The position numbers and the translations under genes are program-made. A stretch of 64,000 bases of DNA, taken from NCBI RefSeq assembly GCF_001941865.1, contig NZ_CP016162.1, forward strand, positions 5,142,501 to 5,206,500, given 5' to 3'. The stretch's first letter is position 1, and every line of letters begins with the position of its first letter. This document shows positions 1-8,443 of the stretch, piece after piece. The DNA is from Pseudomonas alcaliphila JAB1. Lineage in GTDB: Bacteria > Pseudomonadota > Gammaproteobacteria > Pseudomonadales > Pseudomonadaceae. Below the pieces are notes generated by a model that did no database searches, had not been told where the DNA came from, and saw nothing but the letters and a program-made list of their open reading frames with translations.

Positions 1-901
1 GCAGCGGGATCAGCTCGGCACGATGGGCAACCCGGGCCTTGTTAGTGACAAAGCGCGGGTCATCGGCAAGGTTCGCAATACCCGCCACTTCGCAGAACTT
101 ACGGAACTGCCCATCGTTACCCACCGCAAGGATGAAGTTGCCATCGGCACTGGGGAAATCCTGGTAGGGCACGATATTGGGATGGGCATTGCCCAGGCGC
201 TTGGGTGATACACCTGTCGCCAGGTAGTTCATGGCCTGATTGGCCAGGCAGGCGACCTGCACATCAAGCAAGGCCACATCTATATGCTGACCCACACCGG
301 ATTGCTCACGCTGATTCAGCGCGGCCAGCACACCCACAGTCGCGTAGAGACCAGTGAGGATATCGGTCAGCGCCACGCCGACCTTCATCGGGCCGGCACC
401 CTCCTCGCCTTCCGGGCGCCCAGTCAGACTCATCAGACCGCCGAGGCCCTGGATCATGAAGTCATAGCCGGCACGCTTGGCATAGGGGCCGCTCTGACCG
501 AAGCCGGTGATGGAGCAGTAGATCAGACGCGGGTTGATCGCCTTCAGCGACTCGTAATCCAGGCCATAGGCCGCCAGGCCACCAACCTTGAAGTTCTCCA
601 GCAGCACATCGCACTGCGCGACCAACTCACGCACCAGGCGCTGGCCTTCGGGCTGGGTGAAATCCAGGGTCAGCGACTGCTTGTTGCGGTTGGCACTTTG
701 AAAGTAGGCTGCCTCACGCGAGTCATTACCCTCGGCATCCTTTATATAAGGAGGCCCCCAGTGCCGGGTGTCGTCGCCCGAGCCCGGACGCTCGACTTTG
801 ATCACCTCAGCACCGAGGTCACCGAATATTTGTCCGGCCCAAGGGCCAGCTAGCACGCGAGATAGATCAAGCACGCGGATATGAGACAGTGCACCGGACA
901 T
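1..901 (-). CDS. gcdG: CaiB/BaiF family CoA-transferase, probable succinyl-CoA:glutarate CoA-transferase (3' end outside window)
   Basis: The reading frame starts at the ATG complement of 899-901 (MSGALSHIRVLDLSRVLAGP) and runs off the left edge, so about 300 residues are visible. The opening LSRVLAGPWAGQ segment, EVIKVERPG and the GYDFMIQ segment with the catalytic aspartate are typical of class III CoA-transferases. In Pseudomonas the homologue next to glutaryl-CoA dehydrogenase activates glutarate to glutaryl-CoA in lysine / 5-aminovalerate breakdown. It lies 56 bp downstream of gcdH on the same strand, so co-transcription is likely. The family is certain from sequence; the substrate is inferred from gcdH and gcdR beside it. 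Confidence 0.9.
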   Translation of the reverse strand, partial: MSGALSHIRVLDLSRVLAGPWAGQIFGDLGAEVIKVERPGSGDDTRHWGPPYIKDAEGNDSREAAYFQSANRNKQSLTLDFTQPEGQRLVRELVAQCDVLLENFKVGGLAAYGLDYESLKAINPRLIYCSITGFGQSGPYAKRAGYDFMIQGLGGLMSLTGRPEGEEGAGPMKVGVALTDILTGLYATVGVLAALNQREQSGVGQHIDVALLDVQVACLANQAMNYLATGVSPKRLGNAHPNIVPYQDFPSADGNFILAVGNDGQFRKFCEVAGIANLADDPRFVTNKARVAHRAELIPL

Positions 902-957
902 GAGCTTCTCCGTAGGGTGCGCCACGCGCACCATGGATCAGTGAGAGGCGCGAGCCT

Positions 958-2136
958 TCAGAAGAACGCCTGGATGCCGGTCTGCGCGCGACCGAGGATC
1001 AGCGCATGCACGTCATGGGTGCCCTCGTAGGTATTGACCACTTCAAGGTTGACCAGGTGACGGGCAATGCCGAACTCGTCGCTGATGCCGTTACCACCGA
1101 GCATGTCGCGCGCCATGCGGGCGATATCCAGCGCCTTGCCGCAGCTGTTGCGCTTCATGATCGAGGTGATTTCCACCGCTGCAGTGCCTTCGTCCTTCAT
1201 TCGTCCGAGGCGCAGGCAGCCTTGTAGAGCCAAGGTGATTTCGGTCTGCATGTCGGCCAGCTTCTTCTGGATCAGCTGATTAGCCGCCAGCGGCCGGCCG
1301 AACTGGTGGCGATCGAGCACGTACTGGCGCGCGGTGTGCCAGCAGAACTCGGCGGCGCCCAGTGCGCCCCAGCTGATGCCGTAACGGGCGGAGTTCAGGC
1401 AGGTGAACGGGCCGCGCAGGCCGCGTACATCCGGGAAGGCGTTCTCTTCGGGGCAGAACACGTTGTCCATGACGATCTCGCCGGTGATCGACGCGCGCAG
1501 GCCGACCTTGCCGTGAATCGTCGGAGCGGAGAGGCCTTCCCAGCCCTTTTCCAGGACAAAGCCACGGATCTCGCCGGCATCGTCCTTGGCCCAGACCACG
1601 AAGACATCGGCAATCGGGCTGTTGGTGATCCACATCTTGCTACCGCTCAGGCGGTAGCCGCCGTCGACCTTCTTGGCGCGCGTGACCATGGAGCCGGGAT
1701 CGGAGCCGTGGTTCGGCTCGGTCAGGCCGAAGCAACCGATATACTCGCCACTTGCGAGCTTGGGCAGATACTTCTGCTTGGTCGCTTCATTACCGAACTC
1801 GTTGATCGGCACCATCACCAGCGAGGACTGTACGCTCATCATCGAGCGGTAGCCGGAGTCGATACGCTCCACTTCACGGGCGATCAGGCCATAGCACACG
1901 TAGTTCAGGCCACTGCCACCATAGGCCTCAGGAATGGTCGCACCCAACAAGCCGGTTTCGCCCATTTCGCGGAAGATCTTCGGATCGGTCTGCTCATGAC
2001 GGAAGGCTTCCAGCACGCGGGGCGCCAGCTTGTCGTCAGCGAACTGCTGGGCGCTATCACGCACCATGCGCTCTTCTTCGGTCAGTTGCTGATCGAGCAG
2101 CAGCGGGTCGATCCAGTTGAAGCTTGCCTTGGCCAT
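958..2136 (-). CDS. gcdH: Glutaryl-CoA dehydrogenase
   Basis: A 392-residue acyl-CoA dehydrogenase beginning [14 protein letters not shown], the usual size for GcdH. The FAD/substrate motif [15 protein letters not shown] is at about residue 155 and the C-terminal [17 protein letters not shown] carries the catalytic glutamate (YEGTHD). The enzyme oxidatively decarboxylates glutaryl-CoA to crotonyl-CoA in the cytoplasm. An upstream in-frame codon exists, but the ATG at 2136 has a GAGG ribosome-binding site about 9 nt before it and matches the family N-terminus. The gene is divergent from the LysR gene and directly upstream of the CoA-transferase. Confidence 0.95.
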   Translation of the reverse strand: MAKASFNWIDPLLLDQQLTEEERMVRDSAQQFADDKLAPRVLEAFRHEQTDPKIFREMGETGLLGATIPEAYGGSGLNYVCYGLIAREVERIDSGYRSMMSVQSSLVMVPINEFGNEATKQKYLPKLASGEYIGCFGLTEPNHGSDPGSMVTRAKKVDGGYRLSGSKMWITNSPIADVFVVWAKDDAGEIRGFVLEKGWEGLSAPTIHGKVGLRASITGEIVMDNVFCPEENAFPDVRGLRGPFTCLNSARYGISWGALGAAEFCWHTARQYVLDRHQFGRPLAANQLIQKKLADMQTEITLALQGCLRLGRMKDEGTAAVEITSIMKRNSCGKALDIARMARDMLGGNGISDEFGIARHLVNLEVVNTYEGTHDVHALILGRAQTGIQAFF

Positions 2137-2316
2137 TGCGAGAAACCTCGAAGCGGTGAAGTGAGCGGTCGGTCCAGCCAACCCCGAATGGTTTTGATCC
2201 TAGGCCGGCTTCGAGCAGAGGACAAACGCAGAATCTGCACAGACCTGTGCATTTTTCTCACTCCGAGATAGTTTATTCATCTAGATTTATCGCTTACGAG
2301 TGAGGCTTTTGCATAC
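2137..2316. promoter_or_regulatory. Divergent gcdH / gcdR control region
   Basis: A 180-bp gap between head-to-head gcdH and gcdR. It is more AT-rich than its surroundings near 2255-2290 (tagtttattcatctagattt). LysR regulators usually bind T-N11-A sites in such gaps and control the divergent operon; I see AT-rich candidates but no unambiguous site. Confidence 0.45.
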
Positions 2317-3213
2317 ATGCGTCGCAAGATACCCAGCACCGCTGCCCTGGTCGCCTTCGAATCCGCCGCTCGCCACCAAAGCTTCACCAAGGCCGCCGAC
2401 GAGCTGAACCTGACGCAGAGCGCGATCTGCAGGCAGATCGGCGGACTGGAGAGCTTTCTCAATGTCGAACTGTTTCGCCGCTCCCGGCGCGGCGTCGTGC
2501 TGACCGAAGCGGGCGTCGCCTACAGTCGCAAGGTGGCAGCGCAACTCGATGCAGTGGAACGCGACACCCTGGCACTGATGGGCAACCAGGGCACCACCAG
2601 CATCGAGCTGGCGGTGGTACCGACCTTTGGCACGCAGTGGCTGTTGCCACGTTTGCGTGCCTTTCAGCAGCTGCACCCGGAGGTGACGGTGCACCTGACC
2701 AACCGCACACGCCCCTTCCTGTTCGCCGACACTCACTTCGATGCCGCCATTTATTATGGTGACGCCGAATGGTCGGGCACCGAAGCCCATTTCCTGATGC
2801 ACGAACATCTGCTGCCGGTGTGCAGCCCGGCGCTGCTGGGCGATGCCCCAGTCGACGCCGAAAGCATCGCCAACTTGCCACTGCTGCAGCAGACCACACG
2901 CCCCTATGCCTGGCGCCAGTGGTTCGCCGCCCAAGGCATGAATGTGGCCCGCGACATGACCGGCCCGCGACTTGAACTGTTTTCCATGCTGGCGCAGGCC
3001 GCTCAACATGAGATGGGCATCGCCCTGATCCCACCCTTTCTGATCCAGCGCGAACTGGAAGAGGGCAGCCTGGTGATTGCCCTCGACCGCGCCGTACCAA
3101 ACAACGACCGCGCCTATTATCTGATGGTGCCGGAACGCAAGGCCGAGTCAGCGGCACTGAAGGCCTTTCGAGACTGGCTCCTGGCTCAGGCCGATGCCTA
3201 CCGAGGCGCATGA
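2317..3213 (+). CDS. gcdR: LysR-type regulator of glutarate catabolism
   Basis: A 298-residue LysR-family protein. The N-terminal winged helix-turn-helix covers about residues 5-65 (SFTKAADELNLTQSAICRQI); the rest is a periplasmic-binding-protein-like effector domain. Divergent placement from gcdH-gcdG is the arrangement in other Pseudomonas, where GcdR responds to glutarate and activates gcdHG. The role is inferred from family and context. Confidence 0.85.
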   Translation: MRRKIPSTAALVAFESAARHQSFTKAADELNLTQSAICRQIGGLESFLNVELFRRSRRGVVLTEAGVAYSRKVAAQLDAVERDTLALMGNQGTTSIELAVVPTFGTQWLLPRLRAFQQLHPEVTVHLTNRTRPFLFADTHFDAAIYYGDAEWSGTEAHFLMHEHLLPVCSPALLGDAPVDAESIANLPLLQQTTRPYAWRQWFAAQGMNVARDMTGPRLELFSMLAQAAQHEMGIALIPPFLIQRELEEGSLVIALDRAVPNNDRAYYLMVPERKAESAALKAFRDWLLAQADAYRGA

Positions 3214-3681
3214 TCATCGCCGGAGCAAGATCGCTTTTAGCCCGCAGCGAATAGTTACGCCCAGAGACAGAACCCGTAGCGAACAAGCGGTCACACTACA
3301 TATTCCTTTCCAGGAAAAGTGCACAGCAACCACTACTTTCGGGCTACAGCACTATTCTGAACGGGTTGTTCGTTACTCTCCACACTCCTCCCGATTCGAC
3401 CAGCGGTCATCCAGCGCGTGACTGCCTATACTGCCCTACAAGCTGCGCAGAATCTGCTGTCGGCCCGAATCTGCGCGGGCTGCACACAGTATAAAAATCC
3501 CTCATAGACCCATTACTTGTAGTAATGCATTTTTTTTACTCCATAACTTCTTGTAAGGGTTTGCGTTCGATTGCACAATCGCCGCGCTCGCCACCTCCGG
3601 CGGGTTATGTGCTGATCCCCAATCGCCGGCGCGCCAGCGCAGTGCCCCGGTTCACAAAAAAGATCACGCAGGAGATTAGAA
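3214..3681. other. Intergenic region upstream of pntAA
   Basis: 468 bp without a convincing gene. It holds a short perfect inverted repeat, CATTAC (3511-3516) and GTAATG (3522-3527), followed by a T run (3530-3537), which could be a weak terminator or an operator. TATACT at 3427-3432 and TATAAA near 3491 resemble -10 elements, but neither has a good -35. The pntAA ribosome-binding site (GGAG at 3671) is at the right end. Confidence 0.4.
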
Positions 3682-4803
3682 GTGCACATCGGTGTTCCTC
3701 TCGAAACCCATGCCGGGGAGACGCGGGTTGCCGCGACCCCCGAGACCATCAAGAAGCTCGTCGGCCAAGGTCATCAGGTGACCGTCCAGGCCGGCGCCGG
3801 CATCAGCGCCAGCATTCCAGACAGCGCTTACGAGGCTGCTGGCGCGACCATTGGCAACGACGCTGCCGCGTTTGGCGCAGACCTCGTGCTCAAGGTGGTC
3901 GCACCGACCGACGCCGAGCTCTCTCATATGAGAGCCGGAGCAGTGTTGGTTGGCATGCTCAACCCGTTCTGCAACGAGACCATCGCGCGCATGAATGCTC
4001 GCGGCGTCACTGCCTTCGCTCTGGAGGCCGCACCGCGCACCTCCCGCGCGCAAAGCCTGGACGTACTGAGCTCGCAGGCCAATATCGCCGGCTACAAGGC
4101 CGTGCTGCTGGCAGCCCATCACTATCCACGCTTTATGCCGATGCTGATGACTGCTGCTGGCACCGTTAAGGCCGCGCGCATTTTGATTCTCGGTGCCGGC
4201 GTTGCCGGTCTGCAGGCCATCGCCACGGCCAAGCGCCTGGGTGCGGTGATCGAGGCCTCCGATGTGCGTCCGGCAGTCAAGGAGCAGATCGAGTCGCTCG
4301 GCGCCAAGTTCGTCGACGTGCCTTTCGAGACCGATGAAGAGCGTGAATGCGCCCAAGGCGTGGGCGGTTATGCCCGACCGATGCCGCAGTCCTGGATGGA
4401 ACGTCAGGCCAAGGCCGTGCACGAGCGCGCCAAGCAGGCCGATATCGTCATCACCACTGCGCTGATTCCGGGCCGTAAGGCACCGACCTTGCTGCATGAA
4501 GCCACCGTCACCGAGATGAAGCCTGGCTCCGTAGTGATCGACCTTGCAGCTGCGCAAGGCGGCAACTGCCCGCTGACCGAGGCCGACAAGGTAGTGGTCA
4601 AGCATGGCGTGACCCTGGTCGGCCACACCAACCTGGCTGCACTGGTGCCGGCAGACGCTTCCGCCCTGTACGCACGCAACCTGCTGGACTTCCTCAAGCT
4701 GGTGATCGACAAGGAAGGCCAGTTCCAACTCAACCTCGAAGACGACATCGTCGCGGCCTGCCTGATGTGCAATGCCGGCGAAGTCGTGCGCAAGAACGGC
4801 TAA
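3682..4803 (+). CDS. pntAA: NAD(P) transhydrogenase subunit alpha part 1 (domain I)
   Basis: A 373-residue soluble NAD(H)-binding domain I of proton-translocating transhydrogenase, starting at a GTG with GGAG 8 nt upstream. The AlaDH/PNT N-terminal domain is followed by a Rossmann fold with [21 protein letters not shown] (about residues 168-188). It transfers hydride between NADH and NADP+ coupled to proton movement, supplying NADPH. It is the first gene of pntAA-pntAB-pntB; the split alpha subunit is usual in Pseudomonas. Confidence 0.95.
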   Translation: MHIGVPLETHAGETRVAATPETIKKLVGQGHQVTVQAGAGISASIPDSAYEAAGATIGNDAAAFGADLVLKVVAPTDAELSHMRAGAVLVGMLNPFCNETIARMNARGVTAFALEAAPRTSRAQSLDVLSSQANIAGYKAVLLAAHHYPRFMPMLMTAAGTVKAARILILGAGVAGLQAIATAKRLGAVIEASDVRPAVKEQIESLGAKFVDVPFETDEERECAQGVGGYARPMPQSWMERQAKAVHERAKQADIVITTALIPGRKAPTLLHEATVTEMKPGSVVIDLAAAQGGNCPLTEADKVVVKHGVTLVGHTNLAALVPADASALYARNLLDFLKLVIDKEGQFQLNLEDDIVAACLMCNAGEVVRKNG

Positions 4804-4814
4804 GGAGTAGGGAC

Positions 4815-5129
4815 ATGGATCTGATTTCCGACGGCATCTACAACCTGATCATCTTCGTGCTGGCCATCTATATCGGCTACCACGTGGTGTGGAACGTCAC
4901 CCCGGCCCTGCATACCCCGCTGATGGCCGTGACCAACGCCATCTCGGCGATCGTGATCGTCGGTGCCATGCTGGCTGCCGCGCTTACCGTCACCCCGCTG
5001 GGCAAGACCATGGGCACCCTGGCCGTGGCCCTCGCTGCGGTCAACGTGTTCGGCGGCTTCCTGGTAACCCGGCGCATGCTGGAAATGTTCAAGAAGAAGG
5101 CGCCGAAAGCGCAGGCGGAGAAGCACTGA
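4815..5129 (+). CDS. pntAB: NAD(P) transhydrogenase subunit alpha part 2 (membrane domain)
   Basis: A 104-residue membrane protein starting [17 protein letters not shown], with AAGGAGTAGGG just upstream of the ATG. It has three hydrophobic helices and a basic, cytoplasmic C-terminus (FKKKAPKAQ). It corresponds to the membrane helices carried at the C-terminus of one-piece PntA subunits. It is spaced 11 bp from pntAA and 2 bp from pntB, so translation is probably coupled. Confidence 0.95.
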   Translation: MDLISDGIYNLIIFVLAIYIGYHVVWNVTPALHTPLMAVTNAISAIVIVGAMLAAALTVTPLGKTMGTLAVALAAVNVFGGFLVTRRMLEMFKKKAPKAQAEKH

Positions 5130-5131
5130 CC

Positions 5132-6568
5132 ATGAGCATGAACCTGATCACTGTTCTCTACCTCGTCGCCTCGGTGTGCTTCATCCAGGCGCTCAAGGGC
5201 CTGTCGCACCCGACTTCGTCGCGACGCGGCAATGTCTTCGGCATGGTCGGCATGGGCATCGCCATCGTCACCACGGTCGGCCTGATCCACAAGCTGGGCA
5301 GCGAACTGGCCGTGCAGGGCCTGGGCTTCGTCATCGCCGGCCTGCTGGTCGGCGGCAGCATCGGCACTGTCATGGCCAAGCGCGTGGAAATGACCAAGAT
5401 GCCGGAGCTGGTCGCTTTCATGCACAGCATGATCGGCCTGGCGGCAGTGTGCATTGCCATTGCCGCGGTGGCCGAACCACAGTCTCTGGGCATCGTCGCC
5501 GGCATGGCCGACCCGATCCCGGCCGGTAACCGCCTGGAACTGTTCCTCGGTGCAGCCATCGGCGCCATCACCTTTTCCGGGTCGGTGATTGCCTTCGGCA
5601 AGCTGTCGGGCAAGTACAAGTTCCGCCTGTTCCAGGGCGCGCCGGTGGTCTTCAAGGGCCAGCACCTGCTCAACCTGGCCGTCGGGCTGGCCATTCTCGG
5701 TCTGGGCCTGGTCTACACCTTCACCGGTGACATCACCTCGTTCGCCATCCTGGTGGCGCTGGCGTTCGTCATCGGCGTGCTGATCATCATCCCTATCGGC
5801 GGCGCCGACATGCCGGTGGTGGTGTCGATGCTCAACAGCTACTCGGGCTGGGCAGCTGCCGGTATCGGCTTCTCGCTGAACAACTCGATGCTGATCGTCG
5901 CCGGTTCCCTGGTCGGCTCTTCGGGCGCCATCCTCTCGTACATCATGTGCAAGGCGATGAACCGTTCGTTCTTCAACGTCATCCTCGGTGGCTTCGGCGC
6001 CGATGCAGATGCCGGTGCAGCCAGCGGCAGCCAGGAGCAGCGCAGCGTCAAGTCGGGCTCTTCCGACGACGCCGCCTTCCTGCTGACCAACGCCGACACC
6101 GTGGTCATCGTGCCCGGTTACGGCCTGGCCGTGGCGCGTGCCCAGCATGCACTGATGGAACTGGCCGAGAAGCTGACTCATCGCGGCGTGACCGTGAAGT
6201 ATGCGATCCATCCGGTCGCCGGGCGTATGCCTGGCCACATGAACGTACTGCTGGCCGAGGCCGAGGTGCCGTACGAGCAGGTGTTCGAGATGGAGGACAT
6301 CAACTCCGAGTTCGGTCAGACCGACGTGGTGCTGGTGCTGGGTGCCAACGACGTGGTCAACCCGGCGGCGAAGAACGATCCGAAGTCGCCGATCGCTGGT
6401 ATGCCGATCCTCGAGGCCTACAAAGCCAAGACCGTGATCGTCAACAAGCGCTCGATGGCCAGCGGCTACGCGGGCCTGGACAACGAACTGTTTTACATGG
6501 ACAAGACCATGATGGTCTTCGGCGACGCCAAGAAGGTGATCGAGGACATGGTCAAGGCTGTGGAATAA
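5132..6568 (+). CDS. pntB: NAD(P) transhydrogenase subunit beta
   Basis: A 478-residue protein starting MSMNLITVLYLV. About 270 residues of membrane helices precede the NADP(H)-binding domain III, with VVIVPGYGLAVARAQHAL at about 325 and a conserved GANDVVNP segment at about 405. It forms the proton channel with PntAB and binds NADP(H). A strong hairpin follows 16 bp after the stop, closing the operon. Confidence 0.95.
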   Translation: MSMNLITVLYLVASVCFIQALKGLSHPTSSRRGNVFGMVGMGIAIVTTVGLIHKLGSELAVQGLGFVIAGLLVGGSIGTVMAKRVEMTKMPELVAFMHSMIGLAAVCIAIAAVAEPQSLGIVAGMADPIPAGNRLELFLGAAIGAITFSGSVIAFGKLSGKYKFRLFQGAPVVFKGQHLLNLAVGLAILGLGLVYTFTGDITSFAILVALAFVIGVLIIIPIGGADMPVVVSMLNSYSGWAAAGIGFSLNNSMLIVAGSLVGSSGAILSYIMCKAMNRSFFNVILGGFGADADAGAASGSQEQRSVKSGSSDDAAFLLTNADTVVIVPGYGLAVARAQHALMELAEKLTHRGVTVKYAIHPVAGRMPGHMNVLLAEAEVPYEQVFEMEDINSEFGQTDVVLVLGANDVVNPAAKNDPKSPIAGMPILEAYKAKTVIVNKRSMASGYAGLDNELFYMDKTMMVFGDAKKVIEDMVKAVE

Positions 6569-6584
6569 GCCCTGACCGGTCAGA

Positions 6585-6615
6585 CAGGAAACCCGGCCAT
6601 GTGCCGGGTTTCCTG
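6585..6615 (+). terminator. Terminator hairpin after pntB
   Basis: A perfect 13-bp inverted repeat (CAGGAAACCCGGC at 6585-6597 and its complement at 6603-6615) with a 5-nt loop, just after the pntB stop. The trailing T content is low (CTTAT). Confidence 0.75.
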
Positions 6616-6704
6616 CTTATGTAACCAGCAAAAAAACTGATTTTCAGGTCAAGCATCGCGGCAAATCAATTTCAAACTGTACTGCTTGAAAGACCAATAT
6701 AATT

Positions 6705-6750
6705 GGGTTGCACCCAGTGAAAAATCTCGCTCAAGTCGGTTGCACCCAGT
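6705..6750. promoter_or_regulatory. Two direct copies of GGTTGCACCCAGT
   Basis: The 13-mer GGTTGCACCCAGT occurs at 6706-6718 and again at 6738-6750, 32 bp apart (about three helical turns). The first copy lies in a larger palindrome TGGGT-TGC-ACCCA. This looks like a pair of operator sites upstream of the DUF1127 gene, whose nearest -10-like hexamer is GATAAT at 6869-6874. The regulator is unknown. Confidence 0.45.
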
Positions 6751-6926
6751 CTTTTCACTTATGGCCAGTACAGTAATATCGATTACTGACCGAACAGTTA
6801 CAAAGCAACCTATCTAATGGCACGACAATTTCATCCAGCTGTGACTACTGAGCCAGCACTGCGCTAGGGATAATTTGCCCATCGAAAGCAAACACCAGCG
6901 CCGCCACAAGCGGAAGGATGACCACC

Positions 6927-7142
6927 ATGGAACGTACCCTCAGTTCCGCCCTGCTTCAAACTCACAGCGTTGCCAGCGACAAATCGGCCTGGCTGCTCCG
7001 CGTTATCGCCACCCTCAGTCTGTGGCAGCGCCGCATCGTCAGCCGTCGTCAACTGGCTCGACTGGATGCCCGCCTGCTCGCTGACGCTGGCATTAGCGAA
7101 AATCAGCGTTACGTCGAACTGCAGAAGCCGTTCTGGCGTTAA
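6927..7142 (+). CDS. DUF1127 (YjiS-like) small protein
   Basis: A 71-residue protein (MERTLSSALLQTHSVAS...). The C-terminal half has the DUF1127 pattern: a tryptophan/arginine-rich helix (LSLWQRRIVSRRQLARLD) then LLADAGISENQ and a final PFWR. The start at 6927 is preferred over an ATG at 6918 because the GAAGGA ribosome-binding site lies 8 nt upstream of it. DUF1127 proteins are small, arginine-rich and in some bacteria bind RNA or affect phosphate and carbon metabolism. A paralogue follows at 7367. Function here is unknown. Confidence 0.8.
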   Translation: MERTLSSALLQTHSVASDKSAWLLRVIATLSLWQRRIVSRRQLARLDARLLADAGISENQRYVELQKPFWR

Positions 7143-7160
7143 CACCCCCGCTTTGCTCCA

Positions 7161-7219
7161 TCCCAAGTTGGGATCTTCTGAGAGCTCCACCGTCTCTGCT
7201 GCGGTGGGGCTTTCGTTTT
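7161..7219 (+). terminator. Palindrome plus terminator after the first DUF1127 gene
   Basis: A 13-bp palindrome TCCCAAGTTGGGA (7161-7173) is followed by AGCTCCACCG (7183-7192) pairing with CGGTGGGGCT (7202-7211, one G-U pair) and a T-rich tail. The second hairpin is a normal intrinsic terminator. Confidence 0.75.
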
Positions 7220-7366
7220 ATCTGCAACAGTCATCGCCCGAGCGAGCAGTACAGTTGCCATAAAACCGCCACTGCCCCCGCACAATTTCCCCCGGTTGTA
7301 TCTGCTCGCCTAAGAGCGCTTGCGGGAACATGAGCTGCCACCCTTGTCTCTCGACAGGAGAACGCC

Positions 7367-7570
7367 ATGGACCGCACTCACGAACCACTCTCGCAACTTG
7401 CATACGGCAAGTCCCTGCACTGGCTCGGCCTCTACTCGACGCTGCGTTACTGGCAGCGCAACCGCCGTACCCGTCGCCAGCTTGCCTTGCTCAATGAGCA
7501 ACAACTGGCTGACGCCGGCATCAGCACAGCTCAGCGTGAGCAGGAACTGGCCAAGCCCTTCTGGCGCTGA
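7367..7570 (+). CDS. DUF1127 small protein, paralogue of the preceding gene
   Basis: A 67-residue protein. LYSTLRYWQRNRRTRRQLALLN, then QQLADAGIST and terminal KPFWR, repeat the layout of the protein at 6927, so the two are tandem paralogues separated by a terminator. The ATG has a GACAGGAGAA ribosome-binding site. The N-terminal 25 residues differ between copies. Function unknown; the basic helix suggests nucleic-acid binding. Confidence 0.8.
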   Translation: MDRTHEPLSQLAYGKSLHWLGLYSTLRYWQRNRRTRRQLALLNEQQLADAGISTAQREQELAKPFWR

Positions 7571-7653
7571 GCCAGTAATGGAGCTAGGAATGCCGTTGGG
7601 CTAAGCTGCGGATGCGGGCAGAACAGCGCCCCGCCCTACCGGAGTTACCCCAT

Positions 7654-7977
7654 ATGCACCTGAAGAAATCCCTGATTGCAGCGCTTCTTTCATTAGGGCT
7701 GGCAGGCACCGCCTGCGCCAGCAGCCTGGTCGCGACGACCGATACCCTGGGAGGCGCCTTGGCCGGCACTGCCGAGGGCACCTCGGACGCGACCAGCTCG
7801 TTGCGCGACATGAAACAGCTGCGCGCGGCCCGCGATGACGCCGCCAGTTTCGTCGCCAGCGCTGGCGCGATCCGCAGCGTACGACTCGAAGCGGCCCTGG
7901 CGCACATTCGCCGTCATGACGCCGCGCTGGCGACGGCGGATGACCTAGCCCTGGCTCAGGCCATCCTCAGCCTGTGA
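7654..7977 (+). CDS. DUF2388 exported small protein
   Basis: A 107-residue protein starting MHLKKSLIAALLSLGLAG with a cleavable signal peptide ending near ACAS. The mature part carries TSSLRDMKQLRAARDDAASFVASAGAIR, the DUF2388 core, and ends LAQAILSL. The ATG at 7654 has GGAG upstream and opens the signal peptide; a longer frame back to 7612 adds no plausible sequence. This Pseudomonas-restricted periplasmic family often occurs as tandem copies; function unknown. Confidence 0.8.
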   Translation: MHLKKSLIAALLSLGLAGTACASSLVATTDTLGGALAGTAEGTSDATSSLRDMKQLRAARDDAASFVASAGAIRSVRLEAALAHIRRHDAALATADDLALAQAILSL

Positions 7978-8122
7978 AAACTTTGCACACGTCTATCGAT
8001 CAGCTCGCTGCTGACCGACGCTGCCTGGCCCCGTAAACTTCGCCTACCTGCCTGGTCGCGGGGAACCGCGCCGGCCTGTCCACGTCAAATCGTCCGTTCT
8101 GCAGTTCTCGGAGCTCCTTATC

Positions 8123-8443
8123 ATGCGTCGTTCATTCGTCATCGCCGTCGCCGCCTGCGCCCTGTTCAGCGGTATCGCTCAGGCGCAAACCGTGGTCGCC
8201 ACCAGCAACATCGTGGTGCGCGCCCTGGATCGCAGCATCAACTTCACGTCCGATACCACCACCTCGCTGCGCGATATGAAAGCCGTGGTGCAGGCCCGTG
8301 ACGATGCCGCCAGCTTCGTCGCCAGCGCCGGTGAGATTCGCGGCGCGCAACTGGAAGCTGCGCTGCAGACCATCCGCCAGCAGTTGCCGCAAGCGCAGGC
8401 TGCCAGCGATCTGCAACTGGCCGAAGCCATTCTCGCTCTGTGA
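8123..8443 (+). CDS. DUF2388 exported small protein, second copy
   Basis: A 106-residue paralogue of the preceding gene, with signal peptide MRRSFVIAVAACALFSGIAQA. It has the same core, TTSLRDMKAVVQARDDAASF, and a matching C-terminus (LAEAILAL). A 145-bp gap separates the copies, but the stop overlaps the GTG start of the following DUF4105 gene, so this copy is translationally coupled to it. That suggests the two act together in the envelope. Confidence 0.8.
   Translation: MRRSFVIAVAACALFSGIAQAQTVVATSNIVVRALDRSINFTSDTTTSLRDMKAVVQARDDAASFVASAGEIRGAQLEAALQTIRQQLPQAQAASDLQLAEAILAL

Noticed and set aside
3511..3537. Intrinsic terminator for gcdR
   Set aside because: The 6-bp stem is short and AT-rich and lies 300 bp beyond the gene; kept only as a note in the intergenic entry.
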